The translations under genes were made by a program, and so were the position numbers. The notes below the pieces were generated by a model. The model ran no database searches. It was given only the letters and a program-made list of their open reading frames with translations, and had not been told where the DNA came from. A DNA stretch of 64,000 nucleotides from Bifidobacterium felsineum (GTDB taxonomy: Bacteria > Actinomycetota > Actinomycetes > Actinomycetales > Bifidobacteriaceae), in NCBI RefSeq assembly GCF_002802915.1, contig NZ_PEBJ01000002.1, forward strand, positions 349,174 to 413,173, in the 5' to 3' direction. The first letter of the stretch is position 1; every line of letters begins with the position of its first letter. Of the stretch, positions 43,649-57,700 are shown piece by piece.

Positions 43649-44497
43649 TCACACTGCGTAGGCGGACCAGCGGCCGTGGCTGTGCTCGACTTCGATGGGC
43701 ATGCCAAACAGGTCGGAGAGACGCTCGTCGGTCAGGCCTTCTTCAAGTGGACCTGAGTAGACGATGGTACCAGCGCCGGGATTACCCATCGCGTCGATGC
43801 CATCGCTGGTGGCGTCTTCGGCCGGAATGGGCTTCCTTCCCATGATGGCGATGTGGTCAAATCCTGCGGGGATCTCCTCGAGACGGTGGGTCACGAGCAC
43901 TACCGCGCGATCAGAGTTCTCTTCGCCGATACGGCTCAACGTACGCATCACCTGTTCGCGCCCACCCAGGTCAAGGCCTGTGGTCGGCTCGTCCATGATG
44001 AGCAGTTCGGGGTTGCCCATCAGCGCGCGAGCAATGAGCACTCGCGTGCGTTCGCCTTCAGACAGGCGCCACATCTGCTTGCCTTCCAAGTAGCCCACGC
44101 GGAAGTCATGCAAAAGTTGACGCGCGCGGGCATATTCCGCCTCGGTGTAGGTGTCCTGCCAGCGGCCGGTCACTGCGGAAAGGCCCGTGACCACGGCGTC
44201 CAGCGGATCTTCGAAATCAGGGAATTGACGGCCCAAATCAGCGGATGCGAGACCAATACGCGTGCGAAGCTTAAACACATCGTACTTTCCGAGCTGATGG
44301 CCAAGGATGAACACGCGGCCTTCCGACGGGAAGGTTCGGGTGGCGAGCATGCCCACCGCCGTTGATTTGCCGATACCGTTCGGTCCGAACAGCACCCACC
44401 GCTCCCCTGCCTTGACGGTCAGGTTTACGTCGGTGATGATCACGCGGCGATTGCGGCGAAATTCAACATTGTCGAGTTGCAGAACGGTGGTAGGCAT
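43649..44497 (-). CDS. ABC transporter-type ATP-binding protein
   Basis: A 282-residue single ATPase domain: Walker A VLFGPNGIGKSTAVGML near residue 38, signature LSEGERTRVLIARALMG near 145, Walker B LLIMDEPTTGLDLGG and the switch histidine in VLVTHRLEEIPAG. It resembles the YlmA/ModF-like stand-alone ATPases (the LASADLGRQFPDFEDPLDAV region is typical). No permease gene is nearby, so either it serves a distant membrane partner or it has a non-transport role. A short extension near residues 225-245 is rich in Asp/Gly. Confidence 0.9.
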   Translation of the reverse strand: MPTTVLQLDNVEFRRNRRVIITDVNLTVKAGERWVLFGPNGIGKSTAVGMLATRTFPSEGRVFILGHQLGKYDVFKLRTRIGLASADLGRQFPDFEDPLDAVVTGLSAVTGRWQDTYTEAEYARARQLLHDFRVGYLEGKQMWRLSEGERTRVLIARALMGNPELLIMDEPTTGLDLGGREQVMRTLSRIGEENSDRAVVLVTHRLEEIPAGFDHIAIMGRKPIPAEDATSDGIDAMGNPGAGTIVYSGPLEEGLTDERLSDLFGMPIEVEHSHGRWSAYAV

Positions 44498-44540
44498 AGT
44501 GAAAAATCCTAAAAAATAACAATTATATTGACAACAGAAA

Positions 44541-44571
44541 GGGAGAGGCTCGTCTATAGACGGTCTCTCCC
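44541..44571 (-). terminator. Hairpin downstream of glgA
   Basis: GGGAGAG (44541-44547) pairs with CTCTCCC (44565-44571) around an inner palindrome CGTCTATAGACG (44551-44562). It lies about 200 bases after the glgA stop, on the minus strand. The gap also holds CCTATC/GATAGG (44700-44725) and, next to the glgA stop, a degenerate copy of the composite repeat module (CTCTTGCCAGAGGGAAGCT, about 44736-44756). Confidence 0.55.
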
Positions 44572-44769
44572 TCCGTCACGCTACACGTGCCACCTCGTCC
44601 GGCAATTATTGACAGGCTTCGCCTGCTTTTTGCTAGTTTGACTGTCGTCAAACACCTCACCTACGTACAGCCCACTGGACTGTACGCTTTACGGTTCGGT
44701 CCTATCAGAGGGAGGCTGGGATAGGTCAATTCAGTAGATACCTCTTGCCAGAGGGAAGCTCAGCAGGGC

Positions 44770-46020
44770 TTACTTCTTCTGTTCGTCGAGGACGGACTGA
44801 TAGACCTTGACAGTTTCGTCGGCGATGGATTCCCAGCTGAACACATCGCGGGCACGTTCGTAGCCAGCCTGGCCCATCTTCTTGCGAAGTTCCGGATCGG
44901 CCATGATCTTGTTGATTGCATCAGCCATGTCATGCACGAACTTATCCGGGTTGGTCGGCGTGCCAGTACCATCGTGCAGCTGATCGATCGGCACCAGGAA
45001 ACCGGTCTCGCCATCAACCACAACCTCAGGGATACCGCCGGTGGCGGAAGCCACCACAGGTAGACCGCAAGCCATGGCCTCAAGGTTCACAATGCCCAGC
45101 GGCTCGTAAATGGACGGGCAGATGAAGGCATCGCAGCCATGCTCCAGAGCGGACAGCTCGTTCTTCGGCAGCATCTCCTCAATCCACACGATGTTGCCGC
45201 GCTCCTTGTCGAGCTCAGCGAACGAGGTCTTGACCTCTTCCATGATCTCCGGGGTATCCGGAGCGCCAGCGCACAGCACCACCTGAACGTCTGGGTTCAC
45301 GAAGTGCAGCGCCTTCAGCAGGTACGGCAAACCCTTCTGACGGGTGATACGACCCACGAACAGCAGGGTCGGCTTGGAACGGTCGATGTTGTAACGCTCG
45401 AAGACCTTCCAGCCCGGATCATCGTCGGCCGGAGTGGCGAATTCAGACATAGTGATGCCGTTGTAGACCACGACCACCTTATCCGGGTCAAGGCTCGGGT
45501 AAGCGGCAAGAATATCCTTCTTCATGCCGCCGGAGACGGCAATCACACGGTCGGCATGCTCGTAAGCATCCTTCTCAGCCCAGGAGCTCAGGTTGTAACC
45601 GCCGCCGAGCTGCTCGCGCTTCCATGGACGGAACGGTTCCAGGGAATGAGCGGTGATAACCAGTGGCGTGCCATGCAGCATTTTGGCCAGGTAGCCGGCA
45701 AGGCATGCATACCAGGTGTGGGCGTGAATGATGTCCGCATCGACATCGTTGGCGATCTGCAGATCCACGCCAAAAGTCTTCAGAGCAGGGTTCGCATCAG
45801 CGAGTTCGACCGGAGTGCCATAGCCCACAACCTTGAGGCTGCCCTTGGCTTCGGTGGCATTCGGAATCGCGGGAACATCAGCCTCAGTGCGCTTGCCATC
45901 AAACGCGCGCACGGTCACATCGATACGTTCGGCCAGAACCTTGGACAACTCTTCGGCGTGCACGCCAGCGCCACCATAGACGTGCGGTGGGTATTCGCGG
46001 GTGAGAATGTCGACCTTCAT
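44770..46020 (-). CDS. glgA: Glycogen synthase (GT4, actinobacterial GlgA/GlgM type)
   Basis: A 416-residue cytoplasmic glycosyltransferase that builds alpha-1,4-glucan storage polymer, or maltose-1-phosphate in the GlgM pathway of mycobacteria. The N-terminus is [20 protein letters not shown], with the acceptor-side glycine loop [26 protein letters not shown] and [15 protein letters not shown] follow. The nucleotide-sugar half shows [20 protein letters not shown] near residue 215 and [20 protein letters not shown] (the E-x7-E motif) near residue 300. Length and motifs fit the actinobacterial enzyme better than the 480-residue proteobacterial GlgA. It is divergent from the HExxH membrane protein gene. 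Confidence 0.92.
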   Translation of the reverse strand: MKVDILTREYPPHVYGGAGVHAEELSKVLAERIDVTVRAFDGKRTEADVPAIPNATEAKGSLKVVGYGTPVELADANPALKTFGVDLQIANDVDADIIHAHTWYACLAGYLAKMLHGTPLVITAHSLEPFRPWKREQLGGGYNLSSWAEKDAYEHADRVIAVSGGMKKDILAAYPSLDPDKVVVVYNGITMSEFATPADDDPGWKVFERYNIDRSKPTLLFVGRITRQKGLPYLLKALHFVNPDVQVVLCAGAPDTPEIMEEVKTSFAELDKERGNIVWIEEMLPKNELSALEHGCDAFICPSIYEPLGIVNLEAMACGLPVVASATGGIPEVVVDGETGFLVPIDQLHDGTGTPTNPDKFVHDMADAINKIMADPELRKKMGQAGYERARDVFSWESIADETVKVYQSVLDEQKK

Positions 46021-46259
46021 TGGACTGCCTCTCCTTCTTTCATCAGAACACTGGAAGCAATACCCACTTTAAAGCACAGGGCCCGCAAAAACGCACAACA
46101 TCCGACGTGCGTTTTGCATTTGCCGGTACATTCGCAACCAACCAATTCTCATCACCCAAGGTCCGTGATTTGACAAGCCTATGAACGCGACACTGGACGG
46201 TAGCCATATTCCCATTCTAAACTGAACATATTCGCGCAGGTCTCGAACAAAGGGGTAAC

Positions 46260-47696
46260 ATGACCGAGCAACAACCGAAGCATCCATACGGGCAGCCATT
46301 ACCACCTAATCAATCCAATCCATATCATTCCAATCAGTCCAACCAATATGGTGGATCTTCATATCAAGGAAAACCTTCTCAGCAATCAAATCCATATGTC
46401 CAACATCCTCATCCCACTAATCCACAGCAAAGTCCGTATCCTCAACAGCAGTATCCTTACGTTCAGCAAACCAATCCATACGCGCAACCTGGCACATGGT
46501 CGAACAATCCGACTGCCTCGTACAGGCCTGCCACCCCACATCCCACGCAATCTCCGTACTATTACGCCCGACCGGTAAAGAAAAGGCGCGGTCTGAGCGG
46601 CGGCGGCATCGCAGCCATTGTGATTTCGGTAATTCTGATACCAGTTCTGCTCTTCATAGCGATTACCGCTGGTTTTGCGGCTATGACGAACAAAGCGTTT
46701 AATGATGCCGTTCAGCAGTCACAAAGTCAGGCGGAGCAACAGCAGCAGAATGAGCCTAAAGTCACCTATATCACGATGAAGGATCGTCCTTCATATCAGG
46801 AAACATATCAGTACGTTAACGGTAAGTATGAGCAGTACAGCCAAGAAGCACTCACCGATTTACAGGGCTTTATGGATAAGTACCGTATCCCCGTCAGCGA
46901 TGATGGTGGCAAATACGTGACTGACTTCATCGCCGTATTAGGCAAATATTCTTCGAATCTGAAACTTATCGGGGACACCATCGGCATTGATGCCAACGAG
47001 ATGGACGACGTGATTGCCTCCTACAAAACCGATACGGATACAGTAGAGTCTCATTTCAAGAAAGGCGAGCCGCTTGAGGTGCAGATTACACTCAAGGGCA
47101 CTAATGGTGATACGTATACAGTCGATGGCCAGAATTCCGTGGAATTGAAACCGTTATGGGCGGACTTGGAACCGAAAATCGCTGCGGCTGCCAATAATAT
47201 GGGGGCAAATTACAAAGAAAGCGCTCAGAAAATCGTTGAGCTCGCTGGCTTACAAATCAACTGGGATTTCAAAGCCGGCATGCAATACTGCACCAAATCT
47301 TCTTCGAATAACCCGGATATGCAAACACTCGAGGATAAAGAAACCTTTGCGTACTATTGCCCGGTTACGCCAAACGTTATTTACGCTAATACGGATGCCA
47401 ATGGCTGGGATACGGATTATGCGCCCGCCGCAGCGATTCGTCACGAACTCGCCCACCATGCCATTCACATGTATTGCGGCACCATTCAGCCGCCGGTGGT
47501 GGTGCAGGACGGTGTGAATCGTTTCGAAGGTGTGACGAACAGCTATGCCATCAAGTATTTGGGAGCGGATGCGAATTGGCTTAAGCAAAGCGCACAGTAT
47601 GCCGCGCAGAATCATCATGAGCAGTATCTGATGAATGATTTCACCGATAAGGCCGCTGAGGCGATTCATAGAGGTGAATGCGAGGCGATTCAGTAG
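46260..47696 (+). CDS. Membrane-anchored protein with HExxH zincin-like motif
   Basis: A 478-residue protein. Residues 1-105 are a Pro/Gln/Asn/Tyr-rich low-complexity cytoplasmic tail (repeats of NPY, QSN and YPQQQ). One transmembrane helix follows near 110-142 (GIAAIVISVILIPVLLFIAI), then a helical, mostly polar outer domain. Near residue 395 is RHELAHHAIHMYCG: His395-Glu396-x-x-His399, the zinc-metallopeptidase signature, with a possible third ligand downstream in VNRFEGVTNSYAIKYLGA. Conserved-looking Cys pairs (QYCTKSS, YYCPV, MYCG, GECEA) suggest disulphides. No known peptidase family is assigned with confidence. A hairpin array follows the gene. Confidence 0.7.
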   Translation: MTEQQPKHPYGQPLPPNQSNPYHSNQSNQYGGSSYQGKPSQQSNPYVQHPHPTNPQQSPYPQQQYPYVQQTNPYAQPGTWSNNPTASYRPATPHPTQSPYYYARPVKKRRGLSGGGIAAIVISVILIPVLLFIAITAGFAAMTNKAFNDAVQQSQSQAEQQQQNEPKVTYITMKDRPSYQETYQYVNGKYEQYSQEALTDLQGFMDKYRIPVSDDGGKYVTDFIAVLGKYSSNLKLIGDTIGIDANEMDDVIASYKTDTDTVESHFKKGEPLEVQITLKGTNGDTYTVDGQNSVELKPLWADLEPKIAAAANNMGANYKESAQKIVELAGLQINWDFKAGMQYCTKSSSNNPDMQTLEDKETFAYYCPVTPNVIYANTDANGWDTDYAPAAAIRHELAHHAIHMYCGTIQPPVVVQDGVNRFEGVTNSYAIKYLGADANWLKQSAQYAAQNHHEQYLMNDFTDKAAEAIHRGECEAIQ

Positions 47697-47719
47697 TAGA
47701 AACTGCTCAATGACACGTG

Positions 47720-47895
47720 AAAGAGGCAGTATCTGCGCTGACCTACCTGTATGCCGCGCAGTTACTGCCTCTTTACATAGCAGAACAAGCAGTAACTGCG
47801 CGTCTTATTCGTATGTACGCGCAGTTACTGCCTCTTCTAATAACAAAAAAGGCAGTAACTGCGCATGTTCTTCGTGCAGACGCGCAGATACTGCC
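47720..47895. repeat. Tandem array of three hairpins with 63-bp period
   Basis: Three inverted repeats based on GGCAGTAACTGCGC / GCGCAGTTACTGCC. Hairpin 1: 47720-47738 with 47756-47774 (19 bp, one mismatch). Hairpin 2: 47789-47803 with 47817-47831 (15 bp, perfect). Hairpin 3: 47851-47864 with 47882-47895 (14 bp, one mismatch). The GCAG of the left arms begins at 47726, 47789 and 47852, exactly 63 bases apart. Loops (13-17 bases) and spacers differ between units while the arms are kept. It lies between the convergent HExxH-protein gene and the 154-residue membrane protein gene. Confidence 0.8.
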
Positions 47896-47927
47896 TGTTA
47901 CAAACGATTACCGTTACTACTGCGAGA

Positions 47928-48392
47928 TCAGACGGCGGTGCCGTTCTGATCGAGGTTTGGATTATCCTTCGAGTTACCTGCGGTGAAGAACAGGCTTACC
48001 ACGCCGACGATGAATACGCCAGACACGGTGGCGATAAGCCACATCGGATGGGTTGGCAGCCACATCACCACGAAGAATGCGATGATGGCCAAGGCGATCA
48101 ACGTCCAACTGCCCACGCGGAACCATTGGCGAACCGAATGCGGTGCCTTGAACATCTTCGGATTCGAATAGTTCGGATTGGTGGTCAGCAGGGTTTCGGT
48201 CTCCTCGACGTTGCCGCCGCTCGGCTTCCATTCCTTGCCATCCGTACCTTCCTGCAGGCGGATGGACTTCTGCTGCAGCTGGTATTCGTCAATCATTCCC
48301 GAACGGCCGCGACCCTGGGTCTGATCGTATTGCGACGGCACTCCCCTACGGTTAGCTTTGGCTTGGGCACGACGTTCTCGACGATTCGGCAT
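47928..48392 (-). CDS. Small two-helix membrane protein, actinobacterial type
   Basis: A 154-residue protein. The basic N-terminus (NRRERRAQAKANRRG) is followed by a polar stretch of about 60 residues and two transmembrane helices (LIALAIIAFFVVMWL and WLIATVSGVFIVGVVSLFF), separated by the short loop PTHPM. The C-terminus is polar (KDNPNLDQNGTAV). It resembles conserved hypothetical proteins of bifidobacteria; no function is known to me. It ends 33 bases from the hairpin array, which may serve as its terminator. Confidence 0.7.
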   Translation of the reverse strand: MPNRRERRAQAKANRRGVPSQYDQTQGRGRSGMIDEYQLQQKSIRLQEGTDGKEWKPSGGNVEETETLLTTNPNYSNPKMFKAPHSVRQWFRVGSWTLIALAIIAFFVVMWLPTHPMWLIATVSGVFIVGVVSLFFTAGNSKDNPNLDQNGTAV

Positions 48393-48473
48393 ATGAGTAC
48401 TCCTACTTTGGAAAAAACAAATCCTGCGGTAGATAATACCGCAGGATTCGCTATGGCAACCGTATTTGGTTAA

Positions 48474-50012
48474 TCAGCGAGGCAACATCATCGGACGGTC
48501 AGACGCCTTGATCGGGGCCGGCAGCTCGCTAGTCTTCTCGCTGGAGAGGTACTCGTCCACGGCAGCAGCGCAGGAGCGGCCTTCCGCGATGGCCCAGACC
48601 ACGAGGCTCTGGCCACGGCCAGCATCGCCGCAAACGAACACGCCATCCTGAGAAGTGGCGAAGTTGTCGTTGCGGGCGATGTTGCCGCGCTTGTCGAGCT
48701 CGACCGGCAGCTGGTCGACCAGTGTGGTGGTGTCCGGGTGCAGGAAGCCCACGGAGATGAGCACCAGATCGGCCGGAATCACGCGCTCAGTGCCAGGCTG
48801 GCGAGTGAACGGACCGTTCTCGCCGGGGGCCACGTTCACAATCTTCAGACCGGTCACGTGACCATGCTCGTCAGCAACGAAGCCTTCGGCGGTGGCGGAG
48901 TTCTCGATGGTGACCTTGGACTGCTCCTCTTCGGAACCAACGAAGTTCACAGAATCGGTGCTGTACAGATAAGTACCACCCTCAGCCATGGATGTGGTCT
49001 TCTGGTAGGTGCGGGCGAAGGTCGGCCACGGCTGGTTGGCCGGGCGGGTCTCCGGCTCCTTCGGCATGATCTGCAGCACGGTGACATCCTTGGCGCCCTG
49101 ACGGATGGAGGTGCCGAGGCAGTCGGAACCGGTGTCGCCGCCGCCGATGACCACCACATGCTTGTCCTTAGCGGTGATGTCGTTGACCGGCTTGACGCCG
49201 AAGACGCGGCGGGTAGCGTCCGGCAGGAAGTCGAGGGCGAAGTGGATGCCGTCGAGCTCGCGGCCCGGAATCTTCATATCGCGAGGCACGCGGGAGCCGA
49301 TGGCCACGACCACGGCATCATAACGGTCGCGCAGTTCATCCCAGGAGATGTCCTTGCCGATTTCCACGTTGGTGCGGAAGCGGGTGCCTTCGGCCTCCAT
49401 CTGCTCCACACGGCGGTCGAGCAGACCCTTCTCGAGCTTGAAGTTCGGAATGCCGTAGCGCATCAGGCCACCGATGGCATCGTCCTTTTCGTAGACGACC
49501 ACGGTATGGCCGGCACGGGTCAGCTGCTGGGCGGCAGCCAGACCTGCAGGGCCGGAGCCGACCACGGCCACGGTCTGATCGGTCAGTCGCTGCGGCGGCA
49601 GAGGCTTGACGTAATCCAGATCCCATGCCTGGTCGATGATTGTGCATTCGTCGTTCTTGATCATGGTCGGCGGCTGGTGGATGCCGAGCACGCAGGCCTG
49701 TTCACACAGGGCCGGGCAGATGCGGCCGGTCACTTCAGGGAAGTTGTTAGTCTGGGAAAGACGGTTATAGGCGTCCTCCCACTTGCCCTGACGGACCAGA
49801 TCATTGAACTCAGGAATCACGTTGCCGAGCGGGCATCCGGTCATGCAGAACGGGGTGCCACAATCCATGCAGCGTGCAGCCTGTTCGCGAGTCCACGGCT
49901 GGAGACCAGATTCGGCGTGCACGTCGAACCAGTCCTTGATACGTTCCTCAATGGGGCGTTCGGCCAGCTCGCGGCGGGTACGGACTTTCAGGAATCCTCT
50001 TGGGTCGCCCAT
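48474..50012 (-). CDS. gltD: Glutamate synthase small subunit
   Basis: The NADPH-oxidising beta subunit of glutamate synthase (GOGAT), feeding electrons to GltB. The 512-residue protein has N-terminal iron-sulphur cysteines in ARCMDCGTPFCMTGCPLGN and CPALCEQACVLG, FAD binding VAVVGSGPAGLAAAQQLTRA near residue 145, NADPH binding HVVVIGGGDTGSDCLGTSI near 285, and a second FAD block DGVFVCGDAGRGQSLVVWAI near the C-terminus. It starts immediately after gltB and shares its operon. Confidence 0.96.
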   Translation of the reverse strand: MGDPRGFLKVRTRRELAERPIEERIKDWFDVHAESGLQPWTREQAARCMDCGTPFCMTGCPLGNVIPEFNDLVRQGKWEDAYNRLSQTNNFPEVTGRICPALCEQACVLGIHQPPTMIKNDECTIIDQAWDLDYVKPLPPQRLTDQTVAVVGSGPAGLAAAQQLTRAGHTVVVYEKDDAIGGLMRYGIPNFKLEKGLLDRRVEQMEAEGTRFRTNVEIGKDISWDELRDRYDAVVVAIGSRVPRDMKIPGRELDGIHFALDFLPDATRRVFGVKPVNDITAKDKHVVVIGGGDTGSDCLGTSIRQGAKDVTVLQIMPKEPETRPANQPWPTFARTYQKTTSMAEGGTYLYSTDSVNFVGSEEEQSKVTIENSATAEGFVADEHGHVTGLKIVNVAPGENGPFTRQPGTERVIPADLVLISVGFLHPDTTTLVDQLPVELDKRGNIARNDNFATSQDGVFVCGDAGRGQSLVVWAIAEGRSCAAAVDEYLSSEKTSELPAPIKASDRPMMLPR

Positions 50013-50013
50013 G

Positions 50014-54585
<4,572 letters not shown>

Positions 54586-54798
54586 CGAAATCACCTCAAT
54601 TGCTTATGGGCGCGCTAACAACGTGCCACTTCTCTAAGTTGCTGTTGACAGCGTAGCGTCGCGTTATGTCTTTTACGTTTCGCTGTCCATATACCGAGTA
54701 GGCGAAAATGTCAAGAGTCAATTTTACGCAATTTTGGGACACTTATAGAACCGGCCGCGTCACAGGTAATTTCACATCCCATGACGCAGCCATTCGTA

Positions 54799-57700
54799 CT
54801 ATTCCACCGATTTCAACGCGGCGAGCATGTCCACCGTGCGCAATCGCCGGTACACCACCGCACCCAGCAGCGCCAGCACTGCCGCAATCAGCACCAGGGG
54901 CACCACGAACGCGGCCCTGCCGAGCGCCGGATCGAACATCACCTCGTCCGGCGGCACTTCGGTGATGATGTACTGGTGCAGCCATCCGCCGAACGCGTAA
55001 CCGCCCAGAATGCCCAGCGCGGACAACACGATGGTTTCGCGGTAGATATACATCGTGGTCTCATTCGAATGGAAACCAAGCACCTTGATGGTCGAGAGTT
55101 CGCGGATTCGCTCGGAAACATTGAGATTGGTGAGGTTGTAGAGAATCACGATGGCGAGCAAAGCCGCCACCAAGATCAGCACTTCCATGATCTGGTTAAG
55201 CGAATCCACGATGGTGGCCACCTGATTCTTCATCGTAGTGTTCTGCACCACTGACCTGACGCCATCCACTTTCATGAATCGTGCGCCTTGCTTTTCGGCG
55301 TTCTCGATGCTGTTCTCCTTGAGCTTCACCATGTATGCATTCGACTGGTAATCCTTATGAAATACATGCTCGTATTCGCCAGAGCTCATCACCATGAAAT
55401 GCCCGATGTACATTTCGGTGACGCCGTCCACGCGCACGCGTCGGTTCACACCATTGCTGTCGGTTACGGTGACGGTATCCCCCACTTTGGCGTTCAGCAT
55501 GTCCGCCATGCGTTCGGAGATGATCGCTCCGCGATCGGTGAGCACCTGCGGCTTACGCCCAACCCGCGAGCGCAACGTCAGATAATCCCCGAAGTTGTAG
55601 GCGTCATCGGTGACCAGCAACGTAATGCTTTGCTTGTCGTGCTCCTTACCGGAGGTTTTAGTGAGTTCCTCATAACGAATCGGCGTAGAGGAGTCGACAG
55701 CAGACCTTTCCATGGAGTCGGCCACCGCCTTGTTTTGTTCCTCATTGTTATCGCTGCGCTCGGCCACGATGAGGTCATAGTGGATGATCTCATCGAACTG
55801 TCGTTCGCCGATTTGCCCGATGGAGGCCTGTACGCCGAGTCCAGCGGTCAGCAGCGCAACGGCTCCTGCCACACCGAAGATGGTCATGAGGCCGCGCGTC
55901 TTGTATCGGAATAGATTACGAGCGGTGACTTTGCGTGTGAAGTTCAGTCGATTCCACAGAGGCTTGATGCGCTCCAAGAAGATTTTCGAACCTTTGGCCG
56001 GCGGCTTCGGCAACAGCAGGGCTGCGGGCTTCTCCCGCAGTTCACGGTATGCGGCGAGCATGGCCGGCACCACGGCACTCACCCAAGCGAGCAGGAATGC
56101 CACCGCTGTCACAACCGGATGGAACACCAGCGCGATGCGCGGCACGGTGAAGCCGTCGCTGTATGCATGGTAGACGATCATCGGCAGCAGTGTATGGCCG
56201 AGGAGCACGCCGAAAATCGTGCCGATGGTGGAAGCGGTGAACCCGTAGAACACGAATTTCTTCAGGATGTCCTGATTGCCGTAGCCCAAGGCCTTCAGCG
56301 TACCGGAGTTGGTACGCTCCTCATCCACCATGCGGCCCATAGTGGTGAAGGTTACCAATGCGGCCACAAAGTACAGGAACACCGGAAAGATCATCGCCAA
56401 CTTTTCCACGATGTTCGCAATAATCTCGTAGACTCGGTAGCCTTCCGAAGTCAATCCTTCTCGGCGTCCATCAATTGAGTACGCGGGTACTTCGAGCGTG
56501 TCCACTTTTTCGCGGGCCAATGCGATGTCATGTTCGGCTTTTTTGATTTTCTGCTCGGCGGCCGGCTTGGCATCGTTGAATTCCTGCAACTTCTGGTTGT
56601 ATTCATCCTCCGCTTTTTCGATGCTTCGGTTGCCTTCGATCAGCTGGCTTGCTCCCGCCGATGCACTGGCCGGGGCACTGGATACAGCCGAGCCCAATTC
56701 GCTCTGCTTATTAGCCAACTGATTGGCGGCATCCGCAATGGCTGCAGCGTTCTGCTGGTATTCCTCACTGCCCTGCTCGAGAGCTGAGGCACTGGAGTTC
56801 CACTGCTGCAACGCCGTGTTGTATTCGCCGAGTTTGTTGTTGTATTCCTTCGCTGCATCGTTGTATGCCTGCAATGCTTTGTCATACTGCGCTTTCACGC
56901 TGGTATACGCATTGCCGGCGAGCCCGGAATCGGCCCAGGATTGCAGCGCCGCACCTGTTTTATCCAGCACTGTTTTGGATGTGTCCAACGCTGTGCGAGC
57001 CATATCCAATTGTGTTTTGGCGTCGGAAAGCTGTTGCCAGGCCACACCAAGCTGACCTTGTCCTTGGCTCAGCTGCTGCCCACCCGCTACCAACTTGGTT
57101 TGTGCCGCAGTTAATTGTGAACCTGCGGAGGCGATCTGCGCACTGGCACCAGAAAGTTCTGCCAGTGCCGATGATGCCTGATCAACTGCTTGAATGCTGC
57201 CATCGGCCAACTGGTCTTTGCCTGATTCGATTTGCGCTTTGGCATCATCCAACTGTGTCTGCGCGTCACTGAGCTGCTGCTTGGCTGCATCGACTTGGGA
57301 CTGTGCCTTATCGATCTGTTGACGGCGTTCATCTTTAATGGAATTCTCACGGGCCTTAGGCTGATCGGCAAGACGCTTGGTCAAGGTGTCCTTATGCGCC
57401 TGCACAAGGTCTCGGTATTCGCTGGTCCAATAATCGACATTTTGCGTGTCGTTGAAGGTCACGCGGCCGATCATCTTCACCTTGGATTCGAAAGCGGCAT
57501 CTGTCACCACTGCGTAACCGTCGAGTTCGCCGGTGCCCGCCGTGGATTGGCCGAGGTTCACGTTCGATAATCCTTCAGTGGAATTCACGAATCCGACTAC
57601 CGTGTATCGGCTATGCTTCAGGACCTTGTCTCCCGCAATATCTGGCTGTTCGCTGATGGTGATGGTGCTATCGATGGCGTACTTACTCCGCTCGGTGCGG

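Noticed and set aside
47720..47895. Small CRISPR array
   Set aside because: The repeats are inverted pairs rather than identical direct repeats with unique spacers, there are only three units, and no cas gene is in the window.
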